From contig CM051463.1 of assembly GCA_028095005.1 (NCBI GenBank), positions 5,750,295 to 5,814,294 of the forward strand: a stretch of DNA of 64,000 bases, given 5' to 3'. This DNA comes from Rhynchospora pubera (taxonomy: Eukaryota; Streptophyta; Magnoliopsida; Poales; Cyperaceae). Position 1 is the first letter of the stretch. The number at the start of each line of letters is the position of its first letter. Positions 24,060-36,439 of this stretch are shown here, piece after piece. The notes under the pieces are model-generated. The model saw only the letters and a list, made by a program, of their open reading frames with translations. It made no database searches and was not told the DNA's origin. A program made the position numbers and the translations under genes.

Positions 24060-24700
24060 TTTAGGGTCAAACAAATAGAAATTAGTTTTTTGCCATCGGA
24101 CAATTATATGACAATTTTACCCTTTTACATATGACACTATAAAACTTAAAAATTAGTAATATGCCATCACAAAAGATATAATTGGTTTTATGCCATTATA
24201 AATCATTAACGGTTAGTTTTATACCATTGCAAAATAATAAAATTATTCTATGCCACCGGTGCATAAAAATAATGGCATAGATCTTATTAGTCATCTAACA
24301 TTGGTATCTAATTTTCAAATAAAAAAAAATTAAGTTTTTAAGATTTATTTGCAAATTTTTTTTTTCACATAATAATTATGGACCTTCAACTATACTGCTA
24401 ATTGGAGACAAATTATGAACATTTTCTTCTATAATTGAGGATTGTCCTTTGATTAGCGTATTTTTTTTTCCGAGCGTTGTTTGCGTTTTTTTAGGGTTTG
24501 TTTTTAATGGGGCAATTTAGTCATTAGAAAAAATTATTGACATTTTTGGTAATGGAATTTTTAGAATTTAGTATGTTTTTAGAGAAATAGTGGTATAAAA
24601 CTAATTCTAGCAATTCTACAATGGCATAAATATAATTAGCAAATTAAAGATGATATTTTCCTAATTATCAAAATTCACAGTGGCATGAAATTAATTATCT
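24060..24700. repeat. Dispersed repeat with inverted halves (GTGGCATAAAACT family)
   Basis: ATTAGTTTTATRCCATT phrases at 24090-24260 recur in the opposite orientation at 24590-24690 (GTGGTATAAAACTAATT, GTGGCATGAAATTAATT). This makes a loose foldback. Non-coding. Related to 5170-5530. Confidence 0.45.
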
Positions 24701-25590
24701 CTAAAAAAAATATTTAAATTTCTTGTAGTTCGAACCTTCGGATCTGACAGTCCAATCTTTCGATTTTATTTATTTTATTATTAATTTTGTTGTCGATGAT
24801 AACCTTTTCATCTTATTATTTATCTCAAAGGATATTTTGATTCCCCAGTAATATTTTTTGTTATAACGAGAAATAAAATTATATATTTTAAAAGCACTAA
24901 TATTTTTTTTAAATAAGATTATTTATTTGTAGAGGCATAACCACTCGGTTAAATAAAAATCAAACGATATAGACATTTTGACTACTATATAAATTTTGGA
25001 CTTTTTGATAGTTTAATATGATTTGATAAATGTCTAGCTGTAAAATCATCATATAAGTTTACTCACTCTTCGTTTTAAATGGAAATAAAATTATTACCGA
25101 AGTGCATTTTTTCCATAATGAATTATTAGAAATAGATAACAAGTTACATAATATCAAAATATCAAAGGGAGATAAGAAAAACAAGTCTGGTCATAAAAAA
25201 ATTTATGAATATGTTAATAATGTGCTTTCTCTATTTCAAATCATATATATGTAAATTGCATTGTTGACTTAAAGTCAGTATTAGAGGATCAATTGAAAAA
25301 ATAGAAGGGATGGAGATGGACGGAGCTTGGCAATCTGTTAAGTGTGAGGCTCAGACATGTCGGACCAGAGAATTAAAAATAACGGAGCTAACGCTTTTAA
25401 TGAAGGGAGCGTTTTCACTGAAGATGCTCAGTTGCTCACGTAAGAGAAGGGACCGGTGGGGGTGAGTCATGCTCAACTACAAAATTTTTTCAAAAGGAAC
25501 ATGAGTTAATTTAGGATTGTAATTTCTCTCTTTTACATCAAGTTATTTTCTTAGTAGTATTTAAGCGTGGTCGTAACTTGTAAGTTGCTA
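24701..25590. other. AT-rich interval, no gene seen
   Basis: About 900 bp of AT-rich DNA between a dispersed repeat and the end of the FUT-B duplication. No coding frame of note, no terminal repeat and no RNA gene identified. Confidence 0.35.
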
Positions 25591-26563
25591 GGGTTATGAT
25601 GTTGAATCTGAGTTATACAAAAATACTCTAATAGCCAATTTTTACCACTTTGTAGATGAATAAATGGATCAATAGAACTCTTGTATCTTCAATTACTACA
25701 AGTTTACCTCCGATTATAAATTAAATCTTGTCCCTTCTAATTCCTCTTTACGAATATTCTTTCAATTTGGTACAATTTCGTTTATTTGAGTTCAATTTTA
25801 CTTAAAACTAAAAGTTGATCTTACAAATTAGCTGTTGACTAGATGAGATCTCTGATTATGTCCAAATTGATATCTTTAGACAATAACAGCCGGTTAATGT
25901 GTTGTACCTTGTTGTAAATGCTAAATGAATAGTAGTCTGGCTGGCATTAAACACACTGTAGTTCATTACACTGAAAATATGGTAAAACCAATGCAAGATG
26001 GTTTCAGGTTTTAAGCCTCAATGTAATATTTAGTACATCTAAGAATTAACAAAAATTAAAACTTTCTTAAATTTTTCTTAGATTATTCATTCTTGACCGA
26101 TGACTTCCCACATAGGATTGCTAAAGGATAGAATACAAAGTGTGAATGGAAGAAAAAAATTAATCAAATAACTTGACACCACCATCAAAGTCTTCACAAT
26201 GCCTCACATGCCGAACTACCTTCCCTGGATTGGTAATATTTCTTGTTCTACAAATTAAATCAGCAGGAGGTGAATGGAAGCACGGATCAATTGTAACAGA
26301 TCGACGGCATGGAGGATCTGGAATCTTCTGGTCCTTTGACCTCATAAGAAACCATGGCTTAATACCGGCTAGACTGTAAGCCATATAACCGAAAGTAGAT
26401 CCCGCAGTTGTGACCAACACATCTGAGAAACTCAATAGCCAAATTTCAGCTAATGCCTTTTGATTGTGCAACTGCTGCTCAGATTGTTGGTTCTCTTCAT
26501 GGCTTGGCTGGTACACGCTAACGATCTCACCGGTAGTTGTTGAGTGTAGCACTACGGGAAAAA

Positions 26564-27045
26564 GGACCTTCTGTAACGACACTTCTGTAACAGTTTTTGA
26601 AATAACCGTTACAGAATAGTGAGGCATTAGGCGGGAAAATTGGCGCCACAAATCTGTAACGGTTATTATTAAACAACCGTAATAACATTTCCGTCATGGT
26701 CAGGGAAAAAAATGCATCAACCTTCTGTAACGGTTGTTGGATTAGAACCGTTACAGATTTCTTATATTCTGTAACGGTTATTATCTATCAACCGTTACAG
26801 AAAAGAAAAAAGAAAATATATTAATATCAACCATCTTCTGTAACGGTTATTAGCAAATAACCGTTACAGTAGCTTAACGTTTTTTTTTATTTTTTTAATG
26901 ATTCTGTAACGGTTATTTTCTAATAACCGTTACATATTATAGCACGAATTTTATTAAGGGATCTAAGATTCTGTAACGGCTTTTTTTTATATTTTTATGA
27001 TTCTGTAACGGTTATTTTTTAATAACCGTTACTGAATAGTTTGTT
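26564..27045. repeat. CACTA left subterminal hairpin cluster
   Basis: About seven to eight copies of TTCTGTAACGGTTATT, most paired with AATAACCGTTACAGA after a 2-6 nt loop. CACTA transposon proteins of the TNPA type bind subterminal repeats of this kind. It ends just before the presumed promoter of the transposase gene. Confidence 0.85.
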
Positions 27046-27566
27046 CTGTATTTAGGTCTTCTCCCCATCCCAACAAACTCACAGCTAGAGCGCCGCATCA
27101 CTTAACTCTTTTCTGATCTTCTCATTTATTGCGAATTTGTGGTGGTGGCTTCACTCCAAAAAAATAGCCAAAAATTTCTAAAAATTCTGAAAAAATAATA
27201 ATTAGAAAGAGAATAAGAAGGAGAGCAGATTTAAGGTAAAAAAAAATTAAATTTGAACCGTAATTTATTTTTTACATTTTTTTCTTATTTATTTCGATTT
27301 TTTCATTAATTTAATGGTTATTTTTGTTTTTTTATATATTTCAAGATATCATTGAATAGGAGAAGATCTTACATCGGCCGGATAAGTCGCACGATTCAAC
27401 GGATCGGAAGGCACACAATTGAAAGTATATTTTCATGAACTTCTCTTTTTTTAAATTATTTGCATTTCGTTAATAATTTGCATATATATATATATAGGCA
27501 TGAATTTCGTATTGTCATATAGGAACCAAATACCGGAACTCAACTGAATTTAGGTCATTGCCCGTC

Positions 27567-27851
27567 CGAGATTAATCCATTAGGGATTAATCTCGGATAG
27601 TACTCCCGGTCGGGAGTACTGCTCTTTGGATACGATCTGTCTCATTTAGGACAGCGAGTTGTACGTTAGATGCAATGTGTTGTCTGAGAAAAATTCGGCG
27701 GCATTTCCCATGTGTTCCCACGGATACGTACGCACGAGCAATCGTGTGTTGGCGTATTCAGGGAACATAAGGGGAAATGCTGCCGAATTTTTCTCAGATA
27801 GCACATTGCATCTAACGTACGCTCGCTAATGAGGCAGAGTATCCAAAGAGC
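27567..27851. repeat. Long foldback in the transposase leader
   Basis: Arms 27621-27718 and 27761-27851 are near-complementary (GCTCTTTGGATAC against GTATCCAAAGAGC; CAATGTGTTGTCTGAGAAAA against its near-complement), with a loop of about 42 nt. Two shorter palindromes precede it: GAGATTAATCC/GGGATTAATCTC and AGTACTCCCGGTCGGGAGTACT-like sequence at 27599-27620. It lies 85 bp before the transposase start codon, inside the presumed leader or leader intron. Confidence 0.75.
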
Positions 27852-27935
27852 GGGCTAGGATGGTGACCGGTCCGAAAACCTAATATGACAAATTGGTCCG
27901 AAACCCTAATAATTTGCCTAAATTTTATTGTTCAG

Positions 27936-30900
27936 ATGGATCGGACGTGGATGTACTCAAGTAATCGATGCTCGTCTACATTTTTGAGAGGACTTGAAGA
28001 ATTTATGGTTTGTGCTAAAGAGAATTTGAAAATGAAAGAAGATGATAAAATGTATTGTCCTTGTCGTGTTTGTCAGAATTTGTTGAAGTGGTCTAATTTT
28101 GAAGAAGTGAAGGCTCATTTGATTATAAATGGATTTCAACCGGATTATAGTCGGTGGACATTCCATGGAGAGAATGGGGGGGATAGTACTAGCACAAATG
28201 TATTGGATTCTGTGTATGAGGAAGAAAATTTATCATTGGATGATGAAATTGATGATGTCAATGTATTTGATGATGAGAATGTAGATGATGATAGAAATGT
28301 AGATAACTCAGAATTTAATGCCGATTTAGATGAAATTGTGAACAATGTGGATGAAAATTTTGTTGATAATGTTGAAATTTTTGGTATGTTACGTGAAGAA
28401 GATAAAATAGCTTTATATCCTGGTTGTGAATTGTCAAAACTTAATGCTGTTTTCAAACTGTTCAATCTTAAAGCCAAAAATGGATGGAGTGATGCGAGTT
28501 TCACATCTTTGCTCAAACTATTACATAAAGAATTTCTTCCAAAAGATAACCAGTTGCCAGATTCAATTTATAAGGCTAAAAAGATGTTATGTCCTTTAAA
28601 AATTGGAGTTGAGAGAATTCATGCATGTCCAAATGACTGCATATTATTCCGGAATGAGTACGGAGACTTGCATAAATGTCCAAAGTGTAATGCGTCACGG
28701 TATAAACCGAGGGACGATCAAATTGAAGATGAAGGTAGTAAGGGACCAGCTGCAAAAGTGGTGTTTTATCTACCAATAATACCAAGATTTCAGCGGCTTT
28801 TCTCTAACGCGAAGGATGCCAAATTGTTAAGATGGCACGCTGACTGCAGGAAAAAAGGCGATGGCATGCTCAGACACCCAGCAGACTCTCCAGATTGGAT
28901 AAATATAGATATGGAATTTGAAGATTTCGGCAGTGAACCTAGAAATTTGAGATTGGGTTTATGTACAGACGGGATGAATCCTTACGGCAACATGAGTAGC
29001 CGGCAGACTACATGGCCGGTTTTATTGTGTATTTACAATCTTCCTCCCTGGCTATGCATGAAAAGGAGATACATGATGATGCCCTTATTGATTTCTGGTC
29101 CCAAGCAACCAGGCAATGATATAGATGTGTTCTTGGCTCCATTAATAGATGACCTTGGTGAATTGTGGCAGAATGGAGTGAAAATATACGATGCACACTC
29201 TAGAAGTGAGTTTAACCTCCGTGCCATGATATTTTGCACAATCAATGATTTTCCTGCATACGGAAACCTGTCAGGGTATAGGAATAAAGGAGCGAAAGCG
29301 TGTCCTATTTGCATGGAAAACACCCATTCTGTGTACTTGAAAAACTCCAGAAAAAATGTTTACTTGGGACACCGGAGGTTTATTAAGAACCGCAATCACC
29401 CTTACCGTCGAGACAAGGAAAGGTTTGACGGTACTGTAGAAAAAGACAAGGCCCCAATACCGTTATCCGGTTCAGGGGTGTATCGACAGGTGAAGGACAT
29501 TAATGTAAAAATTGGTAAGAAATTTGCAAATGAGATACCCAAGGGGATATGGAAGAAGAAGTCTATATTCTGGAATCTTGAATATTGGCAGAGTTTGGAG
29601 ATTAGGCATTGCTTAGATGCGATGCACATAATAAAGAACATATGTGAAGCTTTGATTGGTTGCATGTTGGAAATTCAAGGGAAAACTAAAGATGGCGTAA
29701 ATGCGAGGAAGGACATGGTTGAAATGGGGATCCGGCAAGAACTAGCGGCACAAGATAAGGGAAAAAGTCGAACTTGGCTACCTGCAGCACAATTTAATTT
29801 ATCAAAGCAAGAGAAAAAAAGCTTATTAGAATGCCTGAAATCTATTAAGGTTCCTACTGGTTATTCCTCGAATATATCAAGAAAAGTTTCTATTAAGGAC
29901 AACAAATTACTTGGTATGAAGTCACATGATTATCACGTCCTACTGACCCAGTTACTTCCGGTCGCAATTAGAGGAATTCTAAGGGAAGAAGTGAGGAAAA
30001 CCATTACTAAGTTGTGTTTTTTCTTTAATTCCATTTGCTCTAAAGTGATTGATCCGAATAGTTTGGACAAGTTACAAGAAGGTGTTGTACTAACCCTATG
30101 TGAGCTGGAGATGTACTTTCCGCCATCGTTTTTTGACTCCATGGTGCATTTGACCATTCATTTAGTTAGAGAGATAAAAATGTGTGGTCCTGTATTTCTA
30201 CGATACATGTATCCTTTCGAAAGAGCCATGGGTCAATTGAAGGGGCTTGTTCGTAGCCGATCTAAACCAGAAGGAAGCATAGTGGAAGGATATGTGGCCG
30301 AGGAGGTTATTGAGTACTACACCGATTATTTGCAGGATGTACAACCAATCGGTCTTCCAAAGTCTCGACATGAGGGTAGACTTGAAGGAAAAGGTTATAT
30401 ATTAACTTCCAATGTTCACCTTATTTAGCACAAATGTTCACTTAAAGCACAATATTTGTTCACCTTATTTAGCACAAATGTTCACTTAAAGCACAATATT
30501 TGTTCACCTTATTTAGCACAAATGTTCACTTAAAGCACAATATTTGTTCACCTTATTTAGCACAAATGTTCACTTAAAGCACAATATTTGTTCACCTTAT
30601 TTAGCACAAATGTTCACTTAAAGCACAATATTTGTTCACCTTATTTAGCACAAATGTTCACTTAAAGCACAATATTTGTTCACCTTATTTAGCACAAATG
30701 TTCACTTAAAGCACAATATTTGTTCACCTTATTTAGCACAAATGTTCACCTTTCAGGTACAATTGGAGCTAGTACTCATATACCGGATCTTGCAATGAGA
30801 ACCAAAGCACATATGAAAGTTCTCCAACATCTTGCTATTGTGGCGCCTTACATCAATGAACATCTAATCGAGTTACGTGAACAATACCCTTCTTACACCG

Positions 30901-31680
30901 AAAACTTGATTACCATAGAGCATGAAATAAAATTTGTCCAATGGCTAGAAGATAAAGTCCAGTCCCAGTTGAAAGAAGGAACAGAGGTCGATGAAACCGT
31001 GAAATGGTTATCCAGACGTCCTGATGCCGTGGTCGAGACATACCAAGGGTATGACTTGAATGGATTTACCTGGTACACAAGGAAACAGGATGGTAAAAGT
31101 GCCGTGCAAAATAGTGGAGTCACTGTTGTAGCTTTATCTAGTGATAATGTTAGGTCGGCTACTTATTATGGGTGGATCGAGGAGATTTGGGAACTAGATT
31201 ACCTGAAATTTAAGATACCCTTATTCAAGTGTGCATGGATCGACAACGGTCACGGTGGAGTTAAAAAAGACAAGATGGGGTTTATAACTGTTGACTTCAA
31301 TAAAAGGGCTTATCGAGACGATCCGTTTATACTTGCAAATAAGCAAGCAATGCAAGTTTTTTACATTCAAGATCCGGCGGATAAGAAAAGACATGTTGTG
31401 CTTCAAGGTAAATGTTCATCTTACTTAAGTACAAATGTTCACCTTATTGAGGGTAAATGTTCATCTTATTTATTACTTGCCACTTTCAGGAAAAAGACGT
31501 ATTGTCGGTGTTGGTGATGTCGTAGATGAAGAAGCATACGACCACTTCGAGGAAATACCTCCTTTTTCTATCGGTATCGACGATACATCACAGCCAGTAT
31601 CGATCAGTTATAGGCGTACAGATAACACCGAAGGCGTGTGGGTCGATACGCGGAGGAAAAAAAAGAAAGTAGCTACATAA
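27936..31680 (+). CDS. CACTA transposase, TNP2 type (3 exons)
   Basis: Catalyses cut-and-paste movement of the element in the nucleus. Exons 27936-30393, 30757-31407 and 31490-31680 join through GT-AG introns to 1100 codons including the stop, with no break. Residues 1-85 are a transposase-associated domain (MDRTWMYS, CPCRVCQN); about 95-150 is very acidic; a CX2C cluster lies near 230-250 (CPKC); about 335-480 is the Transposase_21 region (CTDGMNPYG, CPICMENT); HCLDAMHIIKN is near 557; about 655-790 is DUF4218 (YPFERAMGQLK); about 945-1015 is DUF4216. The start at 27936 is preferred over 27885 because ATG directly follows a CAG acceptor and family proteins begin MDR-W. Both introns consist largely of tandem TGTTCACCTTA-type repeats. 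Length and domain order are normal for an autonomous CACTA. Confidence 0.92.
30413..30755. repeat. 44-bp minisatellite forming intron 1 of the transposase gene
   Basis: Seven essentially identical 44-bp units starting TGTTCACCTTATTTAGCAC (30413, 30457 and so on to 30721) plus a partial eighth that runs into the splice acceptor. The repeat fills nearly all of the 363-bp intron 30394-30756. Units contain in-frame stops, so the intron must be removed. Confidence 0.9.
31408..31489 (+). other. Transposase intron 2, related to intron 1 repeat
   Basis: An 82-bp GT-AG intron containing three copies of AAATGTTCAYCTTA, the same motif as the 44-bp units of intron 1. Splicing restores the frame into KRRIVGVGD. 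Confidence 0.75.
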
Positions 31681-32065
31681 TCACATGTGAGTTAAAAAAC
31701 TAATATAAATTATTCTTAACATATATGTGCTAAATTGTTATATATGTTAATATTTTTATTTTTATTTTTGCAGGTCATTAATTGGTGAAATTTAACATAT
31801 ATGTGCTAATTTATTTTTAATTTTTGTTTAACATTCTAAATTGTTGAACTTATTATTTAACATTTTGTTGAACAATATTATAAAACATTTCAAAATTATT
31901 ATTTGTTGAACTTAAATGTAACAGTCAGTCAAAATCACTTAATTAAATTTTCAAAATCACTTAACCAACACCGACAATCAGTCAAAATCACTTTTAATAC
32001 CGAAATAAAATTCACAGGAAAACCTTCTGTAACGTTAAACAAACAAAAAGTAAAAAAAAATGAAA

Positions 32066-32324
32066 TTAAAATAATCTGTAACGGTTATTAGCTAATAACC
32101 GTTACAGAATGTTATATATATAAAAACGTTTGGACTTCTGTAACGGTTATTAGCTAATAACCGTTACAGATTAGACCTCTTCTGTAACGGTTATTAGCTA
32201 ATAACCGTTACAGAATGTTATATATATAAAAACGTTTGGACTTCTGTAACGGTTATTAGCTAATAACCGTTACAGAAGAGTAATCTGTAACGGTTATTAG
32301 CTAATAACCGTTACAGATTAGTTG
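32066..32324. repeat. CACTA internal hairpin cluster
   Basis: Five nearly perfect palindromes of the form CTGTAACGGTTATTAGC followed by its complement, spaced about 45-65 bp apart. They are the same motif as the subterminal clusters but lie between the two genes, just before the presumed promoter of the Ulp1-domain gene. A 55-bp phrase around TTATATATATAAAAACG is duplicated within the cluster. Confidence 0.85.
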
Positions 32325-33010
32325 AACCCTTTTATTAAAAACCCATCCTGGCGTCTCTTCGTCATTATCTTCTAAAAATCGATCGAGCCTTTATTCTTAA
32401 GCCCCTCATCTCGACAGAAGCAAAACCCTAGCCTTTCTCGACAGCTCTCGCGCCTCTCTCTGACTCTCCCTCTCTCGACAGCTCTCGCGCCTCTCCCATC
32501 TCAGGTAATCCCTCTCTCATCTTCCTCTACCTTCCCATCTCATTCTGTCGCTCTCTCTGACTCCCTCTCTCCCCTTTACAGCTCTTTCTCTCGATCGGTC
32601 TCTCTCTCCGATATCAGGCAACACTACTCGGCTCTCTCCCCTCTCTCTCAGGTAATCCCTCGCTCTTTCTGTTATTCACTCGATTTGTCTCTCTCCTCTT
32701 CACCCTATTCACTCGATCTGTCTCTCTACTCTCGCAGGCAACTCTATCTATCTCTCTCTCCGCTCTCAGGCAATACTCGACTCGATTCTCAGGTAATCCC
32801 ACTTTCTTTTCTCTCAAATTTTAATTTTGGCTTGATTGTGGCTGTTTGTGCAAAATGCAAAATTGTGCTGAAATGCAAAATTGTGTGCTGAAATGCAAAA
32901 TTGTGGTTGATTGTGGCTGTTTGTGCTTGATTGAAATATATGCTGAAATGCAAAATTGTGGTTGTTTGTGCTTGATTGAAATGCAAAATTGTGGTTGTTT
33001 GTGCTTGATT

Positions 33011-33420
33011 AATATGTGCTGAAATGCAAAATTGTGACTGTTTAATTTGGAAAAATGCTTAATTTTAGGGACTATTTTGCAACAATATGTGCTGTTTTGG
33101 GACTGAAATGCTTAATTTGGGGTTTAATATGTGCTGAAATGCAAAGTTATGACTGTTTAATTTGGGAAAATGCTTAATTTTAGGGACTGTTTTGCATAAA
33201 TATGTGCTGTTTTGGGACTGAAATGCTTAATTTGGGGTTTAATATGTGCTGAAATGCAAAGTTATGACTGTTTAATTTGGGAAAATGCTTAATTTTAGGG
33301 ACTGTTTTGCATAAATATGTGCTGTTTTGGGCTTAAATATGCTTAATTTGGGGTTTAATATGTGCTGTTTTAGGGACTAATATGCTTAATTTTGGGCTTT
33401 TTTGGGGCTAATATGCAAAT
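33011..33420. repeat. 115-bp tandem repeat in the Ulp1-gene leader
   Basis: Units start at GTGCTGAAATGC at 33016, 33131 and 33246, with a degenerate fourth at 33362. Upstream (32840-33010) shorter GAAATGCAAAATTGTG repeats occur. All lie in the presumed 5' intron. The TC-rich stretch 32400-32800 before it looks like leader or promoter sequence. Confidence 0.75.
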
Positions 33421-33554
33421 GTTATTACTAAAATTGATTATAGAGACGTGCATGTTATTTCTTGATAATTTAGAATTTAATTTAATTAGATATATATGCA
33501 TTGTGAATTGATTATGAATAAGGAGTTAAGAAATTTATTTAAAATGAAAATTAG

Positions 33555-36207
33555 ATGGAGAAGGATCAAAACGACAATAAGGTGGGGGAGGAATCCAAGG
33601 TGGGGGAGGAAACACCTAAGGTGGTGTCAAAAAGGGTCCCGTTTTACGGACCTCTCAAAAGAAGGGCTGTGTCGGCTGTACGTCGTCTTCCTCCAGGCTG
33701 TGAAAGGGGTCCTGATTTTGTGATTATTAATAAGATTTGTTTGTTGCTTGTTAGATACTTACACGTTCCATAGCTCTGATTCGTCGACTATTGAGGCATT
33801 CAGTCGGTTGAGTGCCATGTCTGGTGAAATCAATTCCGGGTCAATACCGGAACAAGAAATCTTAAATCGGGCGGTTGACAGGCCAGAACATCCAGGAAGA
33901 ATCAGGGGATATCCTTTATGGACCAAGAAGGAAGATGTGTATAAAAGAAAGCCTAGAAAGGATGCGCATGAAGGATGGATGGCACCAGACCAGATTGAAG
34001 AATTGATGAGCAGGGTTGCAGCTGAAGCCGCTGAGAAAACCAAAAGGGACTTGATTCACTCCGAGGAGATAATGAATGCGGCGAGACAAGAAGCTTTTCA
34101 GGTAATCCTTTTTGACAGTCAAAATGTAATCAAAATGAATGAAAACTACTATTCATCATTCGGTTGCTTGATAATTTTCAGGAGGTGAAACAATGGTTGG
34201 CCAGTAGCGGATTGCAGTTTCAAGCTCCGCAACAATTTGTGACGCCGTACCAGCCATTCGTTGAAGCTGAGGTAGACTCAGGAATGCCAAACGAGCAGTT
34301 ATTCCGAACGGTTGCCTCAAGCTATATGCCTCCGGATCCGAGAAGCGTTGTTCAGGTTCATATTGATCACTTTTCTCTTTTCTATTTAGATTTATGTTTG
34401 GCTTAGCATTAGGGTTTCTGATCGAACTGAATTTCAGGAAGAAACGCCGTGCGATCTCTTTTCCCTTGATCATCTTAACCAGAAGATTAAGGTGGCCGAG
34501 GGAAATATTATTCCGAGTGTTGTTGGTCAGATCGTACACGGCGTGCCACTAACTGATCAACAACTCTATATCCATCTTCTCCGAGTAGGCGATGATTTTC
34601 GTCAGTGGCAAGTCCCAGGTAGGTCAGATGAGCTATTAGGAAATAATATAGGAGGGCGATTCCCATGACCGTCATTTTTGGTGGAGATAGGCCACAAGGT
34701 ATCGTTTTATTTAATTATGATAATTTATTTCATCCATCTCTAGTAGAACTCACTAATTAATTATGTGATGACATTGAATGCAGAGTTTGATAAAAAAGAA
34801 GCCAGATGCGAGTAAGGCGGTGGCGAAAAAGGTGATCGAGAGTCCAAAGGTTCCAAGTGCAGGTTCATCCAAAACCTAATTAGTTCAAGTGATTGTTTCA
34901 GGGTAGATTGTTGCTCAACGTCGAATAATCTATTCTTTTGTGTCTGATTATTTCAGGGTCGATTGTTGCTCGCGATCCGCTACTTGAGCAGGATGCAATT
35001 GAAAAGCTTACCCCATCCGAACGAGAATTGTATGAACTATTGATGCTCCAACCAGAGCTTGAGAAAAATTTTGAGTTGCACCAATGTGATGTTTGGGGTA
35101 CACACAGCGGCGAGGTTAAGTTCAACGTTGAATTGTGCGACATCCTCCAATGCTTTAGAAGAGAATCTCTAAACGTGTCGATCGTCAAGTTGTACTCTTG
35201 GTATGAATTTTCAATCTTTAAAATATTTTTTTAAAGTACCGTATTCAATTGGAGGTGAAAAATGTATGGATTAATATCCGTGAGTGTAGGTTTTGGATGA
35301 ATGAACTTTCAGAGGGAGAAAACAACATCACCGTATTAGATCCAGAGATGTTGTCTGCTCCTAAAATCAAACAAGAACAAAACCAAGCTGCGGACTACTT
35401 GATGAAGTCATTCGCGCAATATTCATCCAATTATATGGTTCTGCCTTATTTACAAGAGTAAGGACAATTATAACTAATAAAATATCAATTATCTCGTTTA
35501 CATGTTTGTTTCATTTTCATGAAAACAATAATCTCTATTCTTGCAGCTTTCATTGGGTCCTTCTTGTTATTAATGTCGAGAAGCGCACCGTTCAAATAGC
35601 AGATTCTATCGAGCGCAAGAATCCAAAGATATTGATTAAGGGATTCATAACCCAGTAAGTTTTCGTTTCTAAATGAAATTTTGATATTGAGATAAGGACT
35701 AAGTACGGTTCTATTTAAGCTATTAATGATATTGTATGCAGGATATACAAGCGATACCTTATGGAAAATGGAAAATATAATGCAAGGACCCGAACAACAT
35801 TTGATTGGTACAAAATTCAGGTACGAGACTTAAAAAAATATATTAGCTACCTAGGGTTTCTGAAACTGTGCAAAATCTTAACTATCTTTCTTGTTGGATC
35901 TTTAATTAGTGTCCGATACAAAAGGGCTGCACAGAATGTGGATATTTCACAATGCTCGCCATGAAAAACGTATTATCTTATTGGATAGCAATTCAGGAAA
36001 TACCTCATGTAAGTAACTTATTCTTTTAACTAATAACATTTGATCAAACAATTAGATTTTAGAATTTCATGATCTAACTAATAATATTTTTGACTTGTTT
36101 ATCATAATATGCAGATGATCGAGCCGGTTGGAGTACCATACAACAAAGAAATGATTGATGGTGTCGTGACAGAAGTTATGGACTTCATGCAAGGGGTATT
36201 ATTTTGA
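33555..36207 (+). CDS. CACTA second gene with Ulp1/C48 protease domain (multi-exon)
   Basis: Exact splice sites are uncertain; open segments are 33555-33719, about 33757-34101, 34182-34356, 34438-34687, 34960-35200, 35290-35459, 35548-35655, 35742-35820, 35911-35997 and 36115-36207. The N-terminal part (RPEHPGRIRGYP, then a charged helix) resembles second-ORF proteins of plant CACTA elements. The C-terminal part has the SUMO-protease (C48) catalytic pattern: His in FHWVLLVI (CAT at 35551), Asp in QIADS (GAT 35602-35604), Gln in IQKG (35919-35921) and Cys in ECGYF (35937-35939). Inferred role: a DNA-binding or accessory protein of the element, possibly deSUMOylating. One possible in-frame stop is TGA at 34666-34668. 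ATG at 33555 follows directly after an AG acceptor, as in the transposase gene. Confidence 0.75.
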
Positions 36208-36430
36208 TTAAAATGTGTTATTTGATGACTTGTCATGTTTGATTATACTTGTGATATATGTAAATACTTTGTTTATTCAGCGAGTGATATGCATGATTAT
36301 ATATGTTTGATATATGTGTGCTTTGTGATATATATATATGCTGCATTTGTTAATGTAAATTGGGTACCAATTTGGTACCAATTCGGCTAGCAAATTGGGG
36401 CTAGCCAATCAAACAGGCAAAACTCAAAAA
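36208..36430 (+). other. 3' untranslated region of the Ulp1-domain gene
   Basis: AT-rich, with TGTGATATATG-type repetition. No coding sequence. It leads into the right hairpin cluster. Confidence 0.4.
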
Positions 36431-36439
36431 AAAAATAAA

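Noticed and set aside
30413..30755. CRISPR-like array
   Set aside because: Units are direct 44-bp repeats with no unique spacers, inside a plant transposase intron.
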